A stretch of 35,745 bases of DNA from Schlesneria paludicola DSM 18645 (GCA_945862235.1 CAMAYU010000042.1:1-35745); one strand, 5' to 3'; shown: positions 7,344 through 17,848, counted from the stretch's first letter. Program-made: numbers and translations. The notes: generated from the letters alone by a model not told the origin.

Positions 7344-10300
7344 CTATTCGCTATTCGTCATTCGTTGCCGACGTGGGCGGTGAACGACTGCGGTACGGAT
7401 CGCGGCCATCGCGATGACGAGCGGGCCGAGGAACCCTGGTGTGAGGTAGAACCACCAGACCACTCCCAGCAGCAACCATGAGATGGTCACGCGGGTACTC
7501 AACCATTCGCCCCGTTCGAGCCGGATAAGATACCTCAGCGACGGGATCGCGATCAGGCTGAGTAACAGTCCAAGCAGCAACGCCAACCAACGACGGTCGA
7601 TGAGCCAGAAACCGACTCGCGGCGCTTCGGCCGTCGCCACGGTTCGCAGGGCGTCCGGGTGATCGACGAACTGTTCTTCGAGGTGACGGAGTGGCCGATC
7701 GTTGAGCGGCTGTTTGTCGATCGTGGCCGGTCGCTCCAGATCGTTGATCGTTTCGACGATGCCGCGCCAGCGTTCGAGTCGCGCTGTGAGAGCGGCCGAC
7801 GCTTGAGCCGTGCGCGACGGTAGCCGCGCTGCGACGCGAGCCTGAAGTTCGTCGGTCAACTCGCGATTCGCCGCCACTGCGCGCGGATCGTTGACGAGCG
7901 ACCGTTGTCGGTCGAGCAGCATCTCCAACCGATCGAACGCGGCATCCATCCAATCGGTCTGCGGCAGGTCACCTCGTCCAATCAGCAAGCCATTGCGATG
8001 TGGCAGAACCGTGACCAGCGACCGAGCCACCTTCACCTGAGTCGGCCACGGCAGCACGGCCCATTCGCTGCGTGCGTTGCCGGACGATGGCGGGAGAGAC
8101 TGTTCCCAGACCAGCGCGAGGATCGACTCGCGCCCGCCGCCGACCAGCGGCACTCGGAGCGGTCCCGTGGTACCGGACGGCAGCGCGAGCGGTCGGTCAT
8201 CGAGGAACAGCGAGATCGGTTGCAGGCCGGCGGGAAGATTGAACTCAATCGCGTCGCGTGTCTGCGACAGGAACGCGCGGGTCAACCCGCGACGGCCTCC
8301 GTCGGGGGCGAGCCACAGCGCATGATCGAGCAACCGCACGAGCGGCTCATCGACTTGAGCTATCGCCGCCTGCCGGTGCAACCGCACGGGAGCCGCTTCG
8401 AGGCGATACATCGCGGACGTCGCGTCGGGCGACCGTTCGGACAGGAATTCATCCGCCCAACCGGGCGATTCATCCGGCTTGAGTTCCGTCCCGACAAGCG
8501 GCGTCCACACATCGGCAGGAGTGGCAACGAGACACATCTCGTGCGAGGTCGCTTGCAGCGGCGCGGGCCACGGCAACTCCCAATCCCCGCGCGTCGGCTC
8601 TTCCACCACGATGTCGAACGACAGCGTGACTTCCGTCGGATCATTGAGCGGCAGCGTCAGGTCCAGTCGTCGAAAGCCATCGGCCGGCTCGTGCCACGTT
8701 GCTTCGGCCTGCTCGATCCGCACGCGTGCGGGATCGACGGCATTCGCGGGGAAGCGGACTCCCAATCGGCGCGGCGATTCGCCGAGCGGTGTGAGCCACA
8801 ACTGACCGGTCAGTTTCCAACCGCGAGTGTCGGTCTTGGCGAGTACGGCCACGGTGCGCGCGGTGCATTGGGCATGACGCGACGACACGCTGATGACTGC
8901 CTTCGGATCGGGATCGGCGATCTGGTAACGGGCCACCAGCACCGGCGCACCGACCTCGACCGGATCGGTCGCGACTTCAAACGGGGGAACATTGCGTGGC
9001 AGTTTCAGATCGACATCGACATCCGCCTCGCGAGACAGCTCCCACACCGATTCGACCAGTTCCGCTTCCTCACACCGCACGACGGGCAACGGCACATCCT
9101 GTCCGTGACGCAGCGGCATTCCCGCCTTAAGCGTCAACTGTTGCACGCCGGTCGTTTTGTCGCCGAGGAACACCACGACCCGGTTTGGTGAGGCTCCCTG
9201 TTTCGTCTCTGACCAGCGAATCAAGCGTTCGGCACCGTTCTCGCGAATGGAGATCGACTCAATCTGCAAGCGACGATCGACGAACAGCACATGCTGATAG
9301 ACGGGAGCCTGTGTGGCCTCGAGTCGCGCGTCGAGCGTCCATTCCAGCCGACGCTTGTCGATGTGGCCCGACTGCGTCCAGCGCACAGCCCGACGACGCG
9401 CGAGTTGTGGTGAAATCGCGAACTGCGGCGATTCCCCGTCGCGCGGTTGAAACACACTGTGTGGTCGCCCTCTCGGCGGTGAGTCGCCCCACGCCGCGAG
9501 GAACTCAGTCGCCGACAACCCGGCAGCCGATTCGAGGTCAAGATTCTGGGCCTCGACGCGGAACTCCGACCCCGCGCCGATCCACCACCAGTTCTGCTGC
9601 GGCACCACGCGCACGGCACCGCCGCGTGTCAGTCCGAAGCGCGGCAGCGGGACTGCGCCATTCGATTCGGGGGTTGGGATCAGCAGTGTCCCTTCCAATG
9701 AAAACGGGCGTCTCTGCGGGGCGTCGAACGTGACACGCAGTTTGGGAACGCCCTCGGCAGCGCTGACGACTTCGGTGCGGAGCAACCCGGCAGCGCGAAC
9801 ATCGCCGTCGCGCACGAGGCACCTTGGTGGCAGGTCCAGTTCGAGGGAATCGAGCGAGCCATCGAGCGGAGTGCAGTGCAGGCGGAACCGCAACTCGGCG
9901 ACCGACGGTCGGATATCGAGCACCTGTAGCGCCGAGACCTCGACCCGTCCCGGCTTCGATTCCAGAGCCGCGACCGACCAGCGGGATTCGAGCTGCGATG
10001 TCGAACCGCAATCGAGCGTGATCGTGCGCCGATCAGCCGAGCGAGTAGAAGCTCCGCGTCCGCCCAAGACTTCCAAGTACTCGACCGGCTCCGCCAACTC
10101 CAACGTCCGTTGGGAATCGACGACACGCGGGATCGACGACGTGAAGCTCCCTCCCGCCGCAGTCTTGTTCGCGACGCGCTTCAGGTCCAATTCGACATCG
10201 AACGCCGCCGCCTTTGCCGCGCGTGGCAGGGCGATCACAAAGCCGCGACCGTCGGGAGCCATCGTTGTGGAATGGGGTTGTCCGTTGACTCGGCAAGCGT

Positions 10301-13300
10301 CCGCTCCCGCCAGCACGGCGTCGGCGATCGGAATGAGAATCGAGTGTTCGGTCGAGTCATTCAGAACGTGGATGCGGAACTTCGCCAGTAAGCTCACGCT
10401 GCCCGAATTGTTCACCACAGCTCGATACCGGGCGGATGCGATCAGCCAGTCGGGAGCCGGAGCCGCCGCGTGTGCCGCCTCTTTCAATCGTGTCAGCAAA
10501 TCGGGCGCGACGTAGACCAGCGTCTGCGTCTGCGACGGCAACCCGTCCGCATCGACGGGGACAAACACCGAGTTCGCGGCTCGTGCCGCAACTGCCGCTG
10601 ACTTCGCTTCGGCATCGGCATTCCACAACAACGAGTCCGGGTGGGAGGCCGTCGCGCCGGAAGTCGGTTCGTTCGGGGAAGCCGCGCCGATTCCGTTCGT
10701 ACTCGGTTTGCGAGTGGCCTCACGCGACGGGACTGTGGCGCGCGGAGGTGTTTCCTGAGCCAGACTCCCCGTTACCCAACGGCTACCCAGCGCGATGCCG
10801 CACAAAATCATCGCCGTTCCGCGAAATGCTCCGAGAGGGAAGCTGTGCGTGCTGCCACCGGGAATCAAAGTTGAAGGGTGTCGAGGCACGAGCAACGACC
10901 GTCGCGGCACTAGCAATGCCACAATCGTGCCCGCGATGCCGCCGCCGGCCATCTCGGCGTAGGGCGATCCGCTGCAGAGCGCGAAGCCGACGAGAACCGT
11001 CAGCCAGTACGCGGCCAGTCGGTCGCGATACTTCCAACCGATGATCCGCACCACGATGCCGATCGACAGTGAAATCGCGAGCGCGATCCACGAGAGGAGC
11101 CGCGTCCGCGTGGCGTGCCACGTCTCCAACCACAGCTCCTCGGGGACTTCCAAGCACGACGCGATGTGGACCTGCCATTCGACTGGCGCGATCAACTCGC
11201 CGTTCAACTCGCCCACCGACGAGGTGGGAGTGGAACGCGGTTGCAACAGCTCACGCCACGCGGTGATTGCGAACGGGTTGAACAGCGTCTCGCCGCGCGA
11301 TTGACCGAGCGGCCCGAACAATCGTTCCGTCCACGTTGGCTGGGGCAGTGGCCGCGCGAGCCGTACACCCAGCGGCTCCGAGAACAAACGCACCGAAGGG
11401 GGCAGCGCGAACTCCCAGTCGAACCCAAGGACCGTCGCTGCCACGAGCGGGACGATCACACGACGGTGGTCGCGCACCGCGCGGCCGCGCGCCGGGACGC
11501 GGTACAACAGCTCGACCACATCGCGCCGCGCGGCACTAAGGCCGGGAATGAGCAACGACTCACCTTCTGAGTTCGGGACGATCGCCTCGCCCGCGACCGT
11601 TGCCTCCTGCAACACGGCGGGCGAAGGCAGGCGAATCCGCAGCGTCTCTTGTGTCGCCCCGTTCTCGAGCCGAATGCGGGCGCGGTAGAGATCAAAGCCG
11701 TCCGAGTTCGACGAGATCAGCGACCGCAGTTGCAAGGTGACCATCGCGGGATACTCGCGCGACGAGATCGCGTCGCGCGGCGCGATCGACAGTTCGTCGT
11801 CAAAGGCATCGTACTGCCAGGTGTTGACCACGAAAGACGATCCTGCGTCGGAAGCGATCGCTGCACGGGTCGCTTCATCGGTTGCGGTCGATTGCGGGTC
11901 GAGACCCCGCGCGTCGATCGACAGTTCGAGTGTCTCGGGCCGGCGCAAACGGAGTCGTCCACGCCGCTCGGGAGACTGCGGTACGAACAACAATGCGGGA
12001 TGCGCGGACACCGGCCAGCGATTGCTCCGCAACCCTTCGATCTCAATGGGACCGGCGGGAAGTGGCGGCAGTCGTAGTTCCCACAGTTCGCCCGCAGACG
12101 GGCAGTTCCATTCGGCATGTTGTGCCACGGGGAGCCGCACCGCCGTCAGTTCGCCCGGTCGCGGCAACAGTACCGACCAGCGGACCTCCGTCCCCGGCTG
12201 CGTCAGAAAGACGAGCAACCGATCGAGTGGTGAGCCATCCGCGCGACACCGAATTTGAAATCGCTCGCGATACTCCGCCGGAGCCGCCTCCACGATCACT
12301 TCGGTCGTCGCGGAGACCGGCCGCAGACGCGTGACCAGTTGCAACGTACCGGCCCCTTCGGGCGTGTCGCCACGAAACCAGAACTCGGAGTCTTTGCGAG
12401 ACGCCGCGCGGCGACGCAGGCCCGCCGTGACCGACTCGTCCGGTGCCGAGACTCGTTCGAGCCGAGCTTCCTCTGACAGCAGCGGATTCAATCCGGCGGA
12501 GACCACCAGACCGAGGGTCGTCTCGACCGAATCGTAGTTGGTGAACTGCGGCACGGGCAGCGCGAACGGCTGGCCGATCGCCACCGAGCGTCGTCGCGCG
12601 AGCACTTTCACCGTGTGAGGTCGGCCCGGTTCGATCGCCTCCAAAAACTCGACCGTCAGTTGCGTGTGGCCCCCCGCCTGAGACTGCACGTCCCACCCGG
12701 CCAAACGCGACGTGCCCTGCTTCGAGACGAACTGCACGTCGGTGATTTCCCATTCGGGCGGAAATTGGCATCCCGTTTGAAAGCCACCGCCGCTCGACGA
12801 CGCCCAACTGATTTCCGAGGTCAGCGTCCACGAGTCCTCGCCCGTCTCCAACAGCCCGACCACCTGAGCGGCCAGCGACGCGCGCGGTCGTCGCACGTCG
12901 AGAATCAGTTGCGCTTCTCGCAGCAATTGGCGGAACGAAAAGACTTCGCCTTCGGCCGCCAGCGTGACGGCACCCTGTTGTCGAAAACCGTTCGCGCGGA
13001 GCGACCGAAGTTGGATCGGTGCGACGATCGTCAGCATCTGCCGCCCCGTCGAGAAAACTCCGCCGGGAATGTCGATCTGCGGCGAGACCGTCGGCTGTCC
13101 CGGCTTTTGTACGGCCAGACCATCAATGCGAATGGGCCGGAGACGACCCTGCAACGGGCCGGGTAGTTGCACCGTCAGCGTCCCCGCCGCATCGGCCTGG
13201 ATGGGACGACTCCACGTGAGGGGCACATCCGCGTCGTACGTCACCGCATAGACTTCGACACTCGCCGGAACCGTGAACGTCACTTCCGTGATCGGCGCGT

Positions 13301-14321
13301 CGAAGACCTCAATTTGGAAGAGCGATTGAAACCGCAGGTCTTCCTCACGCACGACCGCTCCCAGTTCATACTCGTACAACAGCGTCGGCTTGCGGGCGAG
13401 CGTGCCGCTGCGCGGAGCGACCGCCAACCGACAACGCCGTTCACTACCAAGTTGAATTCGCCAGACCTGCCACTGCGCGTCCGAACCCTCGTCGATCGGA
13501 CGTGCTTCGGGAGTCGCGCGGACGACCCGATCGCGCGGCACTTTCAATTCGATCACAGACACTGCCGCTGCGGGAACAACCAGATCGAAGTCGATCTCAC
13601 CGGGCAGTCGGCGTTCTGCGGCACTCCATGTCGCCACTAACTCACCCGCCGGCACATCGGCCAGTAGCCACGATTGGCCAGCCGCATCGGAACCCCACAC
13701 GGCCGGTCGGTCTTGAGAGTCGAGGCCACCCTTCCACACCAGGTCTTGCAGCGCGAGTCCGATGTCCCCGAGTGGGTGCAGCACCGGATCGGTGCCGACA
13801 CGCTGGACGCTCAGTGTGGCACGCCCTTCGCGCAGTGACAGCCGATCCGCAAACTCACCTCTCGCCCCGGCCTTGCGGGGAGAGGGGCCGGGGGTGAGGG
13901 GTTCTTGGATCGGTTCTGACTCGCCCACCAATGTGGCCGTGTACCGCGCGGTCGTGATCTGCACGCGACGCGGCCCGCGCTCCGCCAACTCCGCCGAATT
14001 CAACAGGCGATGGAATTCCTCGCGCGGCACGGCCACGGCCTGCCATGCCTCACGCGGCCAGTCCTTCAATCGTTCGGCAGGAACATCCACGCGGTGAATG
14101 CGCGGCAGTGCCGACTCCGGCGGAGCCGCGCTCGCGCTCAGACCGTTCGCCATGAAGGACCAGAGTGCCAAGAAAAAAGCCGCGACGACCGGCAAGATTG
14201 GATTGGACCAAAGGAGACGTGTCACTCCGTGGCACGAACGGTTCCCGCCACGGAGTGTCGGGCTTACTTTTTCCTGTCCCCCACTTGGGCCACGGTAGGA
14301 AACGAGTCGGCTCTGCGTCAT
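7344..14321 (-). CDS. Giant exported two-module membrane protein, unknown function
   Basis: Protein of 2325 residues with no family I recognise. ATG at 14321 overlaps the TGA of the preceding gene by four bases (ATGA), with GGAG upstream, so translation is probably coupled. A signal-like helix lies at about 41-56 (PILPVVAAFFLALWSF). A long beta-rich, presumably periplasmic stretch runs to about 1090, then two membrane helices. At 1171 a second signal-peptide-like segment appears (MILCGIALGSRWVTGSLAQE), followed by another beta-rich stretch and two C-terminal helices ending near 2310. The protein therefore looks like two fused modules. The part after 2050 resembles the upstream neighbour's region before its own helices. 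No catalytic motif was found. Two repeats are read as protein: one before the signal helix and one near residue 145. Confidence 0.85.
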   Translation of the reverse strand: MTQSRLVSYRGPSGGQEKVSPTLRGGNRSCHGVTRLLWSNPILPVVAAFFLALWSFMANGLSASAAPPESALPRIHRVDVPAERLKDWPREAWQAVAVPREEFHRLLNSAELAERGPRRVQITTARYTATLVGESEPIQEPLTPGPSPRKAGARGEFADRLSLREGRATLSVQRVGTDPVLHPLGDIGLALQDLVWKGGLDSQDRPAVWGSDAAGQSWLLADVPAGELVATWSAAERRLPGEIDFDLVVPAAAVSVIELKVPRDRVVRATPEARPIDEGSDAQWQVWRIQLGSERRCRLAVAPRSGTLARKPTLLYEYELGAVVREEDLRFQSLFQIEVFDAPITEVTFTVPASVEVYAVTYDADVPLTWSRPIQADAAGTLTVQLPGPLQGRLRPIRIDGLAVQKPGQPTVSPQIDIPGGVFSTGRQMLTIVAPIQLRSLRANGFRQQGAVTLAAEGEVFSFRQLLREAQLILDVRRPRASLAAQVVGLLETGEDSWTLTSEISWASSSGGGFQTGCQFPPEWEITDVQFVSKQGTSRLAGWDVQSQAGGHTQLTVEFLEAIEPGRPHTVKVLARRRSVAIGQPFALPVPQFTNYDSVETTLGLVVSAGLNPLLSEEARLERVSAPDESVTAGLRRRAASRKDSEFWFRGDTPEGAGTLQLVTRLRPVSATTEVIVEAAPAEYRERFQIRCRADGSPLDRLLVFLTQPGTEVRWSVLLPRPGELTAVRLPVAQHAEWNCPSAGELWELRLPPLPAGPIEIEGLRSNRWPVSAHPALLFVPQSPERRGRLRLRRPETLELSIDARGLDPQSTATDEATRAAIASDAGSSFVVNTWQYDAFDDELSIAPRDAISSREYPAMVTLQLRSLISSNSDGFDLYRARIRLENGATQETLRIRLPSPAVLQEATVAGEAIVPNSEGESLLIPGLSAARRDVVELLYRVPARGRAVRDHRRVIVPLVAATVLGFDWEFALPPSVRLFSEPLGVRLARPLPQPTWTERLFGPLGQSRGETLFNPFAITAWRELLQPRSTPTSSVGELNGELIAPVEWQVHIASCLEVPEELWLETWHATRTRLLSWIALAISLSIGIVVRIIGWKYRDRLAAYWLTVLVGFALCSGSPYAEMAGGGIAGTIVALLVPRRSLLVPRHPSTLIPGGSTHSFPLGAFRGTAMILCGIALGSRWVTGSLAQETPPRATVPSREATRKPSTNGIGAASPNEPTSGATASHPDSLLWNADAEAKSAAVAARAANSVFVPVDADGLPSQTQTLVYVAPDLLTRLKEAAHAAAPAPDWLIASARYRAVVNNSGSVSLLAKFRIHVLNDSTEHSILIPIADAVLAGADACRVNGQPHSTTMAPDGRGFVIALPRAAKAAAFDVELDLKRVANKTAAGGSFTSSIPRVVDSQRTLELAEPVEYLEVLGGRGASTRSADRRTITLDCGSTSQLESRWSVAALESKPGRVEVSALQVLDIRPSVAELRFRLHCTPLDGSLDSLELDLPPRCLVRDGDVRAAGLLRTEVVSAAEGVPKLRVTFDAPQRRPFSLEGTLLIPTPESNGAVPLPRFGLTRGGAVRVVPQQNWWWIGAGSEFRVEAQNLDLESAAGLSATEFLAAWGDSPPRGRPHSVFQPRDGESPQFAISPQLARRRAVRWTQSGHIDKRRLEWTLDARLEATQAPVYQHVLFVDRRLQIESISIRENGAERLIRWSETKQGASPNRVVVFLGDKTTGVQQLTLKAGMPLRHGQDVPLPVVRCEEAELVESVWELSREADVDVDLKLPRNVPPFEVATDPVEVGAPVLVARYQIADPDPKAVISVSSRHAQCTARTVAVLAKTDTRGWKLTGQLWLTPLGESPRRLGVRFPANAVDPARVRIEQAEATWHEPADGFRRLDLTLPLNDPTEVTLSFDIVVEEPTRGDWELPWPAPLQATSHEMCLVATPADVWTPLVGTELKPDESPGWADEFLSERSPDATSAMYRLEAAPVRLHRQAAIAQVDEPLVRLLDHALWLAPDGGRRGLTRAFLSQTRDAIEFNLPAGLQPISLFLDDRPLALPSGTTGPLRVPLVGGGRESILALVWEQSLPPSSGNARSEWAVLPWPTQVKVARSLVTVLPHRNGLLIGRGDLPQTDWMDAAFDRLEMLLDRQRSLVNDPRAVAANRELTDELQARVAARLPSRTAQASAALTARLERWRGIVETINDLERPATIDKQPLNDRPLRHLEEQFVDHPDALRTVATAEAPRVGFWLIDRRWLALLLGLLLSLIAIPSLRYLIRLERGEWLSTRVTISWLLLGVVWWFYLTPGFLGPLVIAMAAIRTAVVHRPRRQRMTNSE
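13856..13908. repeat. GC-rich palindromic element inside the giant gene (family A, copy 3)
   Basis: This carries the element CCTCGCCCCGG...GCGGGGAGAGG plus the GGTGAGGGGTTCTT tail. It is read in frame as PLTPGPSPRKAGARGE in the giant protein. Other copies are at 1932-1978, 2450-2494 and, in the opposite orientation, 34653-34705. Confidence 0.9.
14216..14262. repeat. Palindrome with CACTCCGTGGC arms at the 5' end of the giant gene
   Basis: The inverted arms CACTCCGTGGC (14223-14233) and GCCACGGAGTG (14247-14257) fall within codons about 22-33 of the giant protein, before its signal helix. A related hairpin with a TCACTCCGTGAC core is at 33195-33250. The element may have lengthened the N-terminus. 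Confidence 0.75.
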
Positions 14322-17300
14322 GACACGCCACTCCCGGCGTCCGCTCGGATTCCATCGCGGCTGTCGTGAGGCGGGAATCGCATCAAGGTCGGGGACGAGC
14401 CTGATGCTCCGACAAACGAGTCCAGCGAGCTGGCGTGAGCGGCCGAGAGTTCTTCCGGTGTCGGCAACGTCAGGACCGTACCGAGATCGCGACGGCGGAA
14501 CCAACTCTCGATCAACACGGCGGCGGTCGGAAAGATCAGGCCGACGACCATCGGTTGCAACAACAGCTCCAACGGAGCCGCGTGCCACAGGCCGACTGTC
14601 GCGAGCAACAGTCCCACGACGAGGATCGTCAGGACGTGCCTGAGCGCGGGAATTCGTAACATCGCAAAGCCCGCCAGCAACGACAGTCCCGCGCCGAACA
14701 GCACGATCATCGGTCGGCTCATGGCTTGGAACGACAACGCGCGCGGGGCACCGAACTGGCTAAAGGCGTACAGGTTCCCGGCCAACTCGGTTGAGTCGAT
14801 CTCAGCGGCGGTCATCGACGGCGGGCCGGAGTCGGCACCGATGCGTTGTCGCAACTGGCTGGGGCCGGGGTCCGAAAGGCGATACCAAAACAAACCTTGT
14901 CGCCTCCAACGAAACATCGGCGTGGCCGACGACGGGTACGTGAAGACGTGCCGATCGGTGGGCAGCACCACCTGCCAGACGACTTCGGCCATCCACGAAC
15001 CTTGCGGCAATTGGGGCGAGACCAACTCGACCGCATCCACTCCCCCGCCGGGTGTGAGGCAGCGCAGCTCGTAGTCGATCGTCAGCAGATGGTCGTGAGC
15101 GTGTGGCGAGGACTTAAGGAGACTCGCATCCGTCGATCCGCTCGAATCCACCGCACGGCTGGAATCGGGCAGACGCAGTGTGAACTTGCGCGACCCGGCG
15201 GGCTGCTCGACGACATCGCTTCCCGGTGCGAGCGGCGTGCGATCCCAGAAGACTTGCGTCAGTTCCGCCTGCTGCGGCAGCGTCATGTTCAGCGAGAGTG
15301 ATCGTGTTTCGACGCGGAACTGCGCGCGGAACTGTCCGACTCCCGACTGCCGGACGACCGCTGTGATCAGTCCTTTCGAGACCCGCGCCGTTCCATTCGC
15401 GCTCCCGCGTGAGCGAGTCAGCTTCAGCACGAACTCGGGAGACGAACCGTCGATCGCCCACAGCCACGCTTCGGGGCGTAACGGCAGCGGTTTCCAAGTG
15501 GCTGTTCCGGCAGCAGCCTCAAACCACTCGGTGCGCGCCAGTGAGAACCGCGATTGCGAGAACGCCTCGTCACCACTCTGCACGATTGGCATCGCCACAG
15601 TCCCCTCGACCACTGCCGCCATCTCATCGGGGATGCGCACGAAGAATCGGGCTTGAACTTCAAACCGGCCGATCTTCGGTTCTGGCAACGTGAGGCGAAC
15701 GAGTCGCATCTGCGGATCGGCGTCCTCGCTCCACTCGGCATTCAGTTCCACATCGCGCTCGGCGAAAAAGCGGACGCGTTCGGCCGACAGGTCGCGCGGG
15801 ACTTTCAGTTTCAGTTGCGTCAGCCGTTCGTAGGCGACATCGCAGGTGATACGTTGCACGACTTGAATGCGATCATTCTGCCAGACCGCGTCGCTCGCCG
15901 ACTCCATGCGCAAGCGCCGCTGCTGCGGAACGATTCGGAGTGACACTTCCTGCTCATCGCTGTCGATCCGATAGCCGGACCATTTCAAACCGCGCAGCGA
16001 TTCGGGCAGTGCGGCCTGCTCCAGCGTCATCGCGGGTGTCGGTCTGAGCAGTGTCTCGCCGAGCGCCGTCAGTTCGGTCTCGACGTTCTCGGCATTGGCC
16101 ACGATCAGCGAGACCGTCGGTAGGCTGGATGCTTTCGCGCGCGGCAACGTCAGCGCCGTGTCGTCCGGCCCTTTGAGTGGTCGCCGGGCACGCAGTCGAA
16201 TTTGAAACGCCGCGTTCTGTCGTTTCACCAACCGCAGGCGGATGTCGTTGCGGTCCTCATCGAGCGACAACGCTTCGACCAAACCGGGCGGGTCGATCCC
16301 GTCGATCCGCCAGCCGCGGGCCTTCCAATCCGGCCAGTGGATCGTGACCTCGGACAGACTGTCGCGAAAGACCTGGTATTGCAGGACGGCCTCGAGATTC
16401 AATTGATGCACGGCGGCCGAGACGTGCAGTTTCGGCTCGACCAAGTAATACGCTTCGATCGGCTCGACACCAACGATCAGATGGAATGGCTGCGACAGAA
16501 ACCGGTACGCGCGCGTGACGGGAGCCGTTCCTGCCGACGTGCGTAATGAGCCGGCGTCGATCCTCAAAATGTTCGCGTCCCTGCTCTGCGTGTTGGACGA
16601 CAGACGGAGGCCATCGTGCGGCGCGAGACCGATCTCACCACTCTGTTTTCGCGCACCCTGAACATCGAACCCGTCCAGTTTGAGCCGTCGCTTTTCCGCC
16701 GCCGGAAGTCGCACCGTCCAATGCAGACGCACGGGACCGGCCGTCGGTTTCTCCAGTGAGACGATCACGCGATTCGGCGTGGCCGGATCGGGCCGCTGCG
16801 TGGGTGAGTCGTCTCCATCAAGCGTCAACACTTCCGCACCGGCGGGCAGCAACACCGCAAACGAAGTGAATGTCCCCTGAAGTGCCTGCACCCGTTGCTG
16901 CACGTCGAGTAACACCGCATCGACATCGACCTGAGCGAGGATCGTCGTGTTCGATTCGAGCGACGATTCCGTCGGTGATGCGACGGGAGCCGGTTGCCAG
17001 TTGAGTTCGATTCGGGGGCTGAGTCCATCGACGCGGCTGCCCAAACCGAACGCCTCGAACTGCGTCTTGTCACCTGCAATGGCGGTGATCTCCAGTGGAG
17101 TTTGGTCGCCCACCTTGGCCGTCGCCGCGCGATGCGGCACCGTCAGCTTGAGCTTCGCCACGGGCGAGGTTGGCAGCGACAACAGCAGCCGCCGCGTCGG
17201 CAACTGTCGGCGAATGGGGACGCTGAGCGTCAGGTCCAACTGATGCGGCCCCACACCGCGAAACCACCAGACGTAGCCGCGATCGCGATCCTTGTCGCCG

Positions 17301-17791
17301 GGAATCTGCTGCCCCTCGCCGGTGTATTCAAACTTTGTGAGGACCGCTTCGTTCAGTTGCAACGGGACACGCACATACTCGTTCGCCTGCCTCAGCCGCA
17401 CGATGACTCGCGCCGTGAGCAGCGCCCGCTCATCGTCCGCTTCGCCTGTCAGTTCGATCGAAGAAACCGCTGCCGCTGGAGCCGTCTCACGCTTGGCTGA
17501 CGGCGGGTTCGTGATGAACTCGACATAGCTCTCCCACGTCGCGTTGGCCAACACGGGAATGAGTTCCCCCAGCTTATTCGGCAGGTAACGGACTGCGACC
17601 GGAATAGCATCCAGCGGAGAGCGTTTGTCCGGATCGGGCTGAGGAGAATCCGGCGGCATCGCCAGCGCGGCAGCAGGCTTCGGCGGTGAGGCGGCATCGG
17701 CGGGCGGAGTCGGCTCTTGCGACGAGGCAACTCCCGCGACGAGCCACAGCGCCCAGCCCAACGCCAGTGCGAATCGCTCACCCCGGTGCAT
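14318..17791 (-). CDS. Large exported membrane protein, partner of the giant protein, unknown function
   Basis: Protein of 1157 residues. The start at 17791 is chosen because GAAGGGAAA lies just upstream and a clean signal peptide follows (FALALGWALWLVAGVASSQE). The frame is open 49 codons further up, but only through a long palindrome. After a proline-rich start the protein is beta-rich, with many short segments ending in basic residues. About three or four membrane helices lie near the C-terminus (from about 1000: MIVLFGAGLSLLAGFAML and following), and there is a short polar tail. I see no known domain or catalytic motif. It overlaps the next gene by four bases. The segment before its helices resembles that of the larger partner, which suggests shared ancestry by module duplication. 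A surface or envelope structural role is a guess. Confidence 0.85.
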   Translation of the reverse strand: MHRGERFALALGWALWLVAGVASSQEPTPPADAASPPKPAAALAMPPDSPQPDPDKRSPLDAIPVAVRYLPNKLGELIPVLANATWESYVEFITNPPSAKRETAPAAAVSSIELTGEADDERALLTARVIVRLRQANEYVRVPLQLNEAVLTKFEYTGEGQQIPGDKDRDRGYVWWFRGVGPHQLDLTLSVPIRRQLPTRRLLLSLPTSPVAKLKLTVPHRAATAKVGDQTPLEITAIAGDKTQFEAFGLGSRVDGLSPRIELNWQPAPVASPTESSLESNTTILAQVDVDAVLLDVQQRVQALQGTFTSFAVLLPAGAEVLTLDGDDSPTQRPDPATPNRVIVSLEKPTAGPVRLHWTVRLPAAEKRRLKLDGFDVQGARKQSGEIGLAPHDGLRLSSNTQSRDANILRIDAGSLRTSAGTAPVTRAYRFLSQPFHLIVGVEPIEAYYLVEPKLHVSAAVHQLNLEAVLQYQVFRDSLSEVTIHWPDWKARGWRIDGIDPPGLVEALSLDEDRNDIRLRLVKRQNAAFQIRLRARRPLKGPDDTALTLPRAKASSLPTVSLIVANAENVETELTALGETLLRPTPAMTLEQAALPESLRGLKWSGYRIDSDEQEVSLRIVPQQRRLRMESASDAVWQNDRIQVVQRITCDVAYERLTQLKLKVPRDLSAERVRFFAERDVELNAEWSEDADPQMRLVRLTLPEPKIGRFEVQARFFVRIPDEMAAVVEGTVAMPIVQSGDEAFSQSRFSLARTEWFEAAAGTATWKPLPLRPEAWLWAIDGSSPEFVLKLTRSRGSANGTARVSKGLITAVVRQSGVGQFRAQFRVETRSLSLNMTLPQQAELTQVFWDRTPLAPGSDVVEQPAGSRKFTLRLPDSSRAVDSSGSTDASLLKSSPHAHDHLLTIDYELRCLTPGGGVDAVELVSPQLPQGSWMAEVVWQVVLPTDRHVFTYPSSATPMFRWRRQGLFWYRLSDPGPSQLRQRIGADSGPPSMTAAEIDSTELAGNLYAFSQFGAPRALSFQAMSRPMIVLFGAGLSLLAGFAMLRIPALRHVLTILVVGLLLATVGLWHAAPLELLLQPMVVGLIFPTAAVLIESWFRRRDLGTVLTLPTPEELSAAHASSLDSFVGASGSSPTLMRFPPHDSRDGIRADAGSGVS

Positions 17792-17797
17792 CGCAAG

Positions 17798-17806
17798 TTT
17801 CCCTTC
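17798..17806 (-). promoter_or_regulatory. Ribosome binding site fixing the start of the 1157-residue protein
   Basis: GAAGGGAAA on the minus strand lies six bases before ATG 17791. The upstream ATGs at 17821 and beyond have no such site. Confidence 0.7.
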
Positions 17807-17848
17807 GGCCGCGTTGCTCATCGGCCATGGTGATGATGTTCCACTCAT

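Noticed and set aside
7905..9191. 428-codon plus-strand frame inside the giant gene
   Set aside because: Arginine- and histidine-rich shadow of the giant gene's codon pattern, with no ribosome site or motif.
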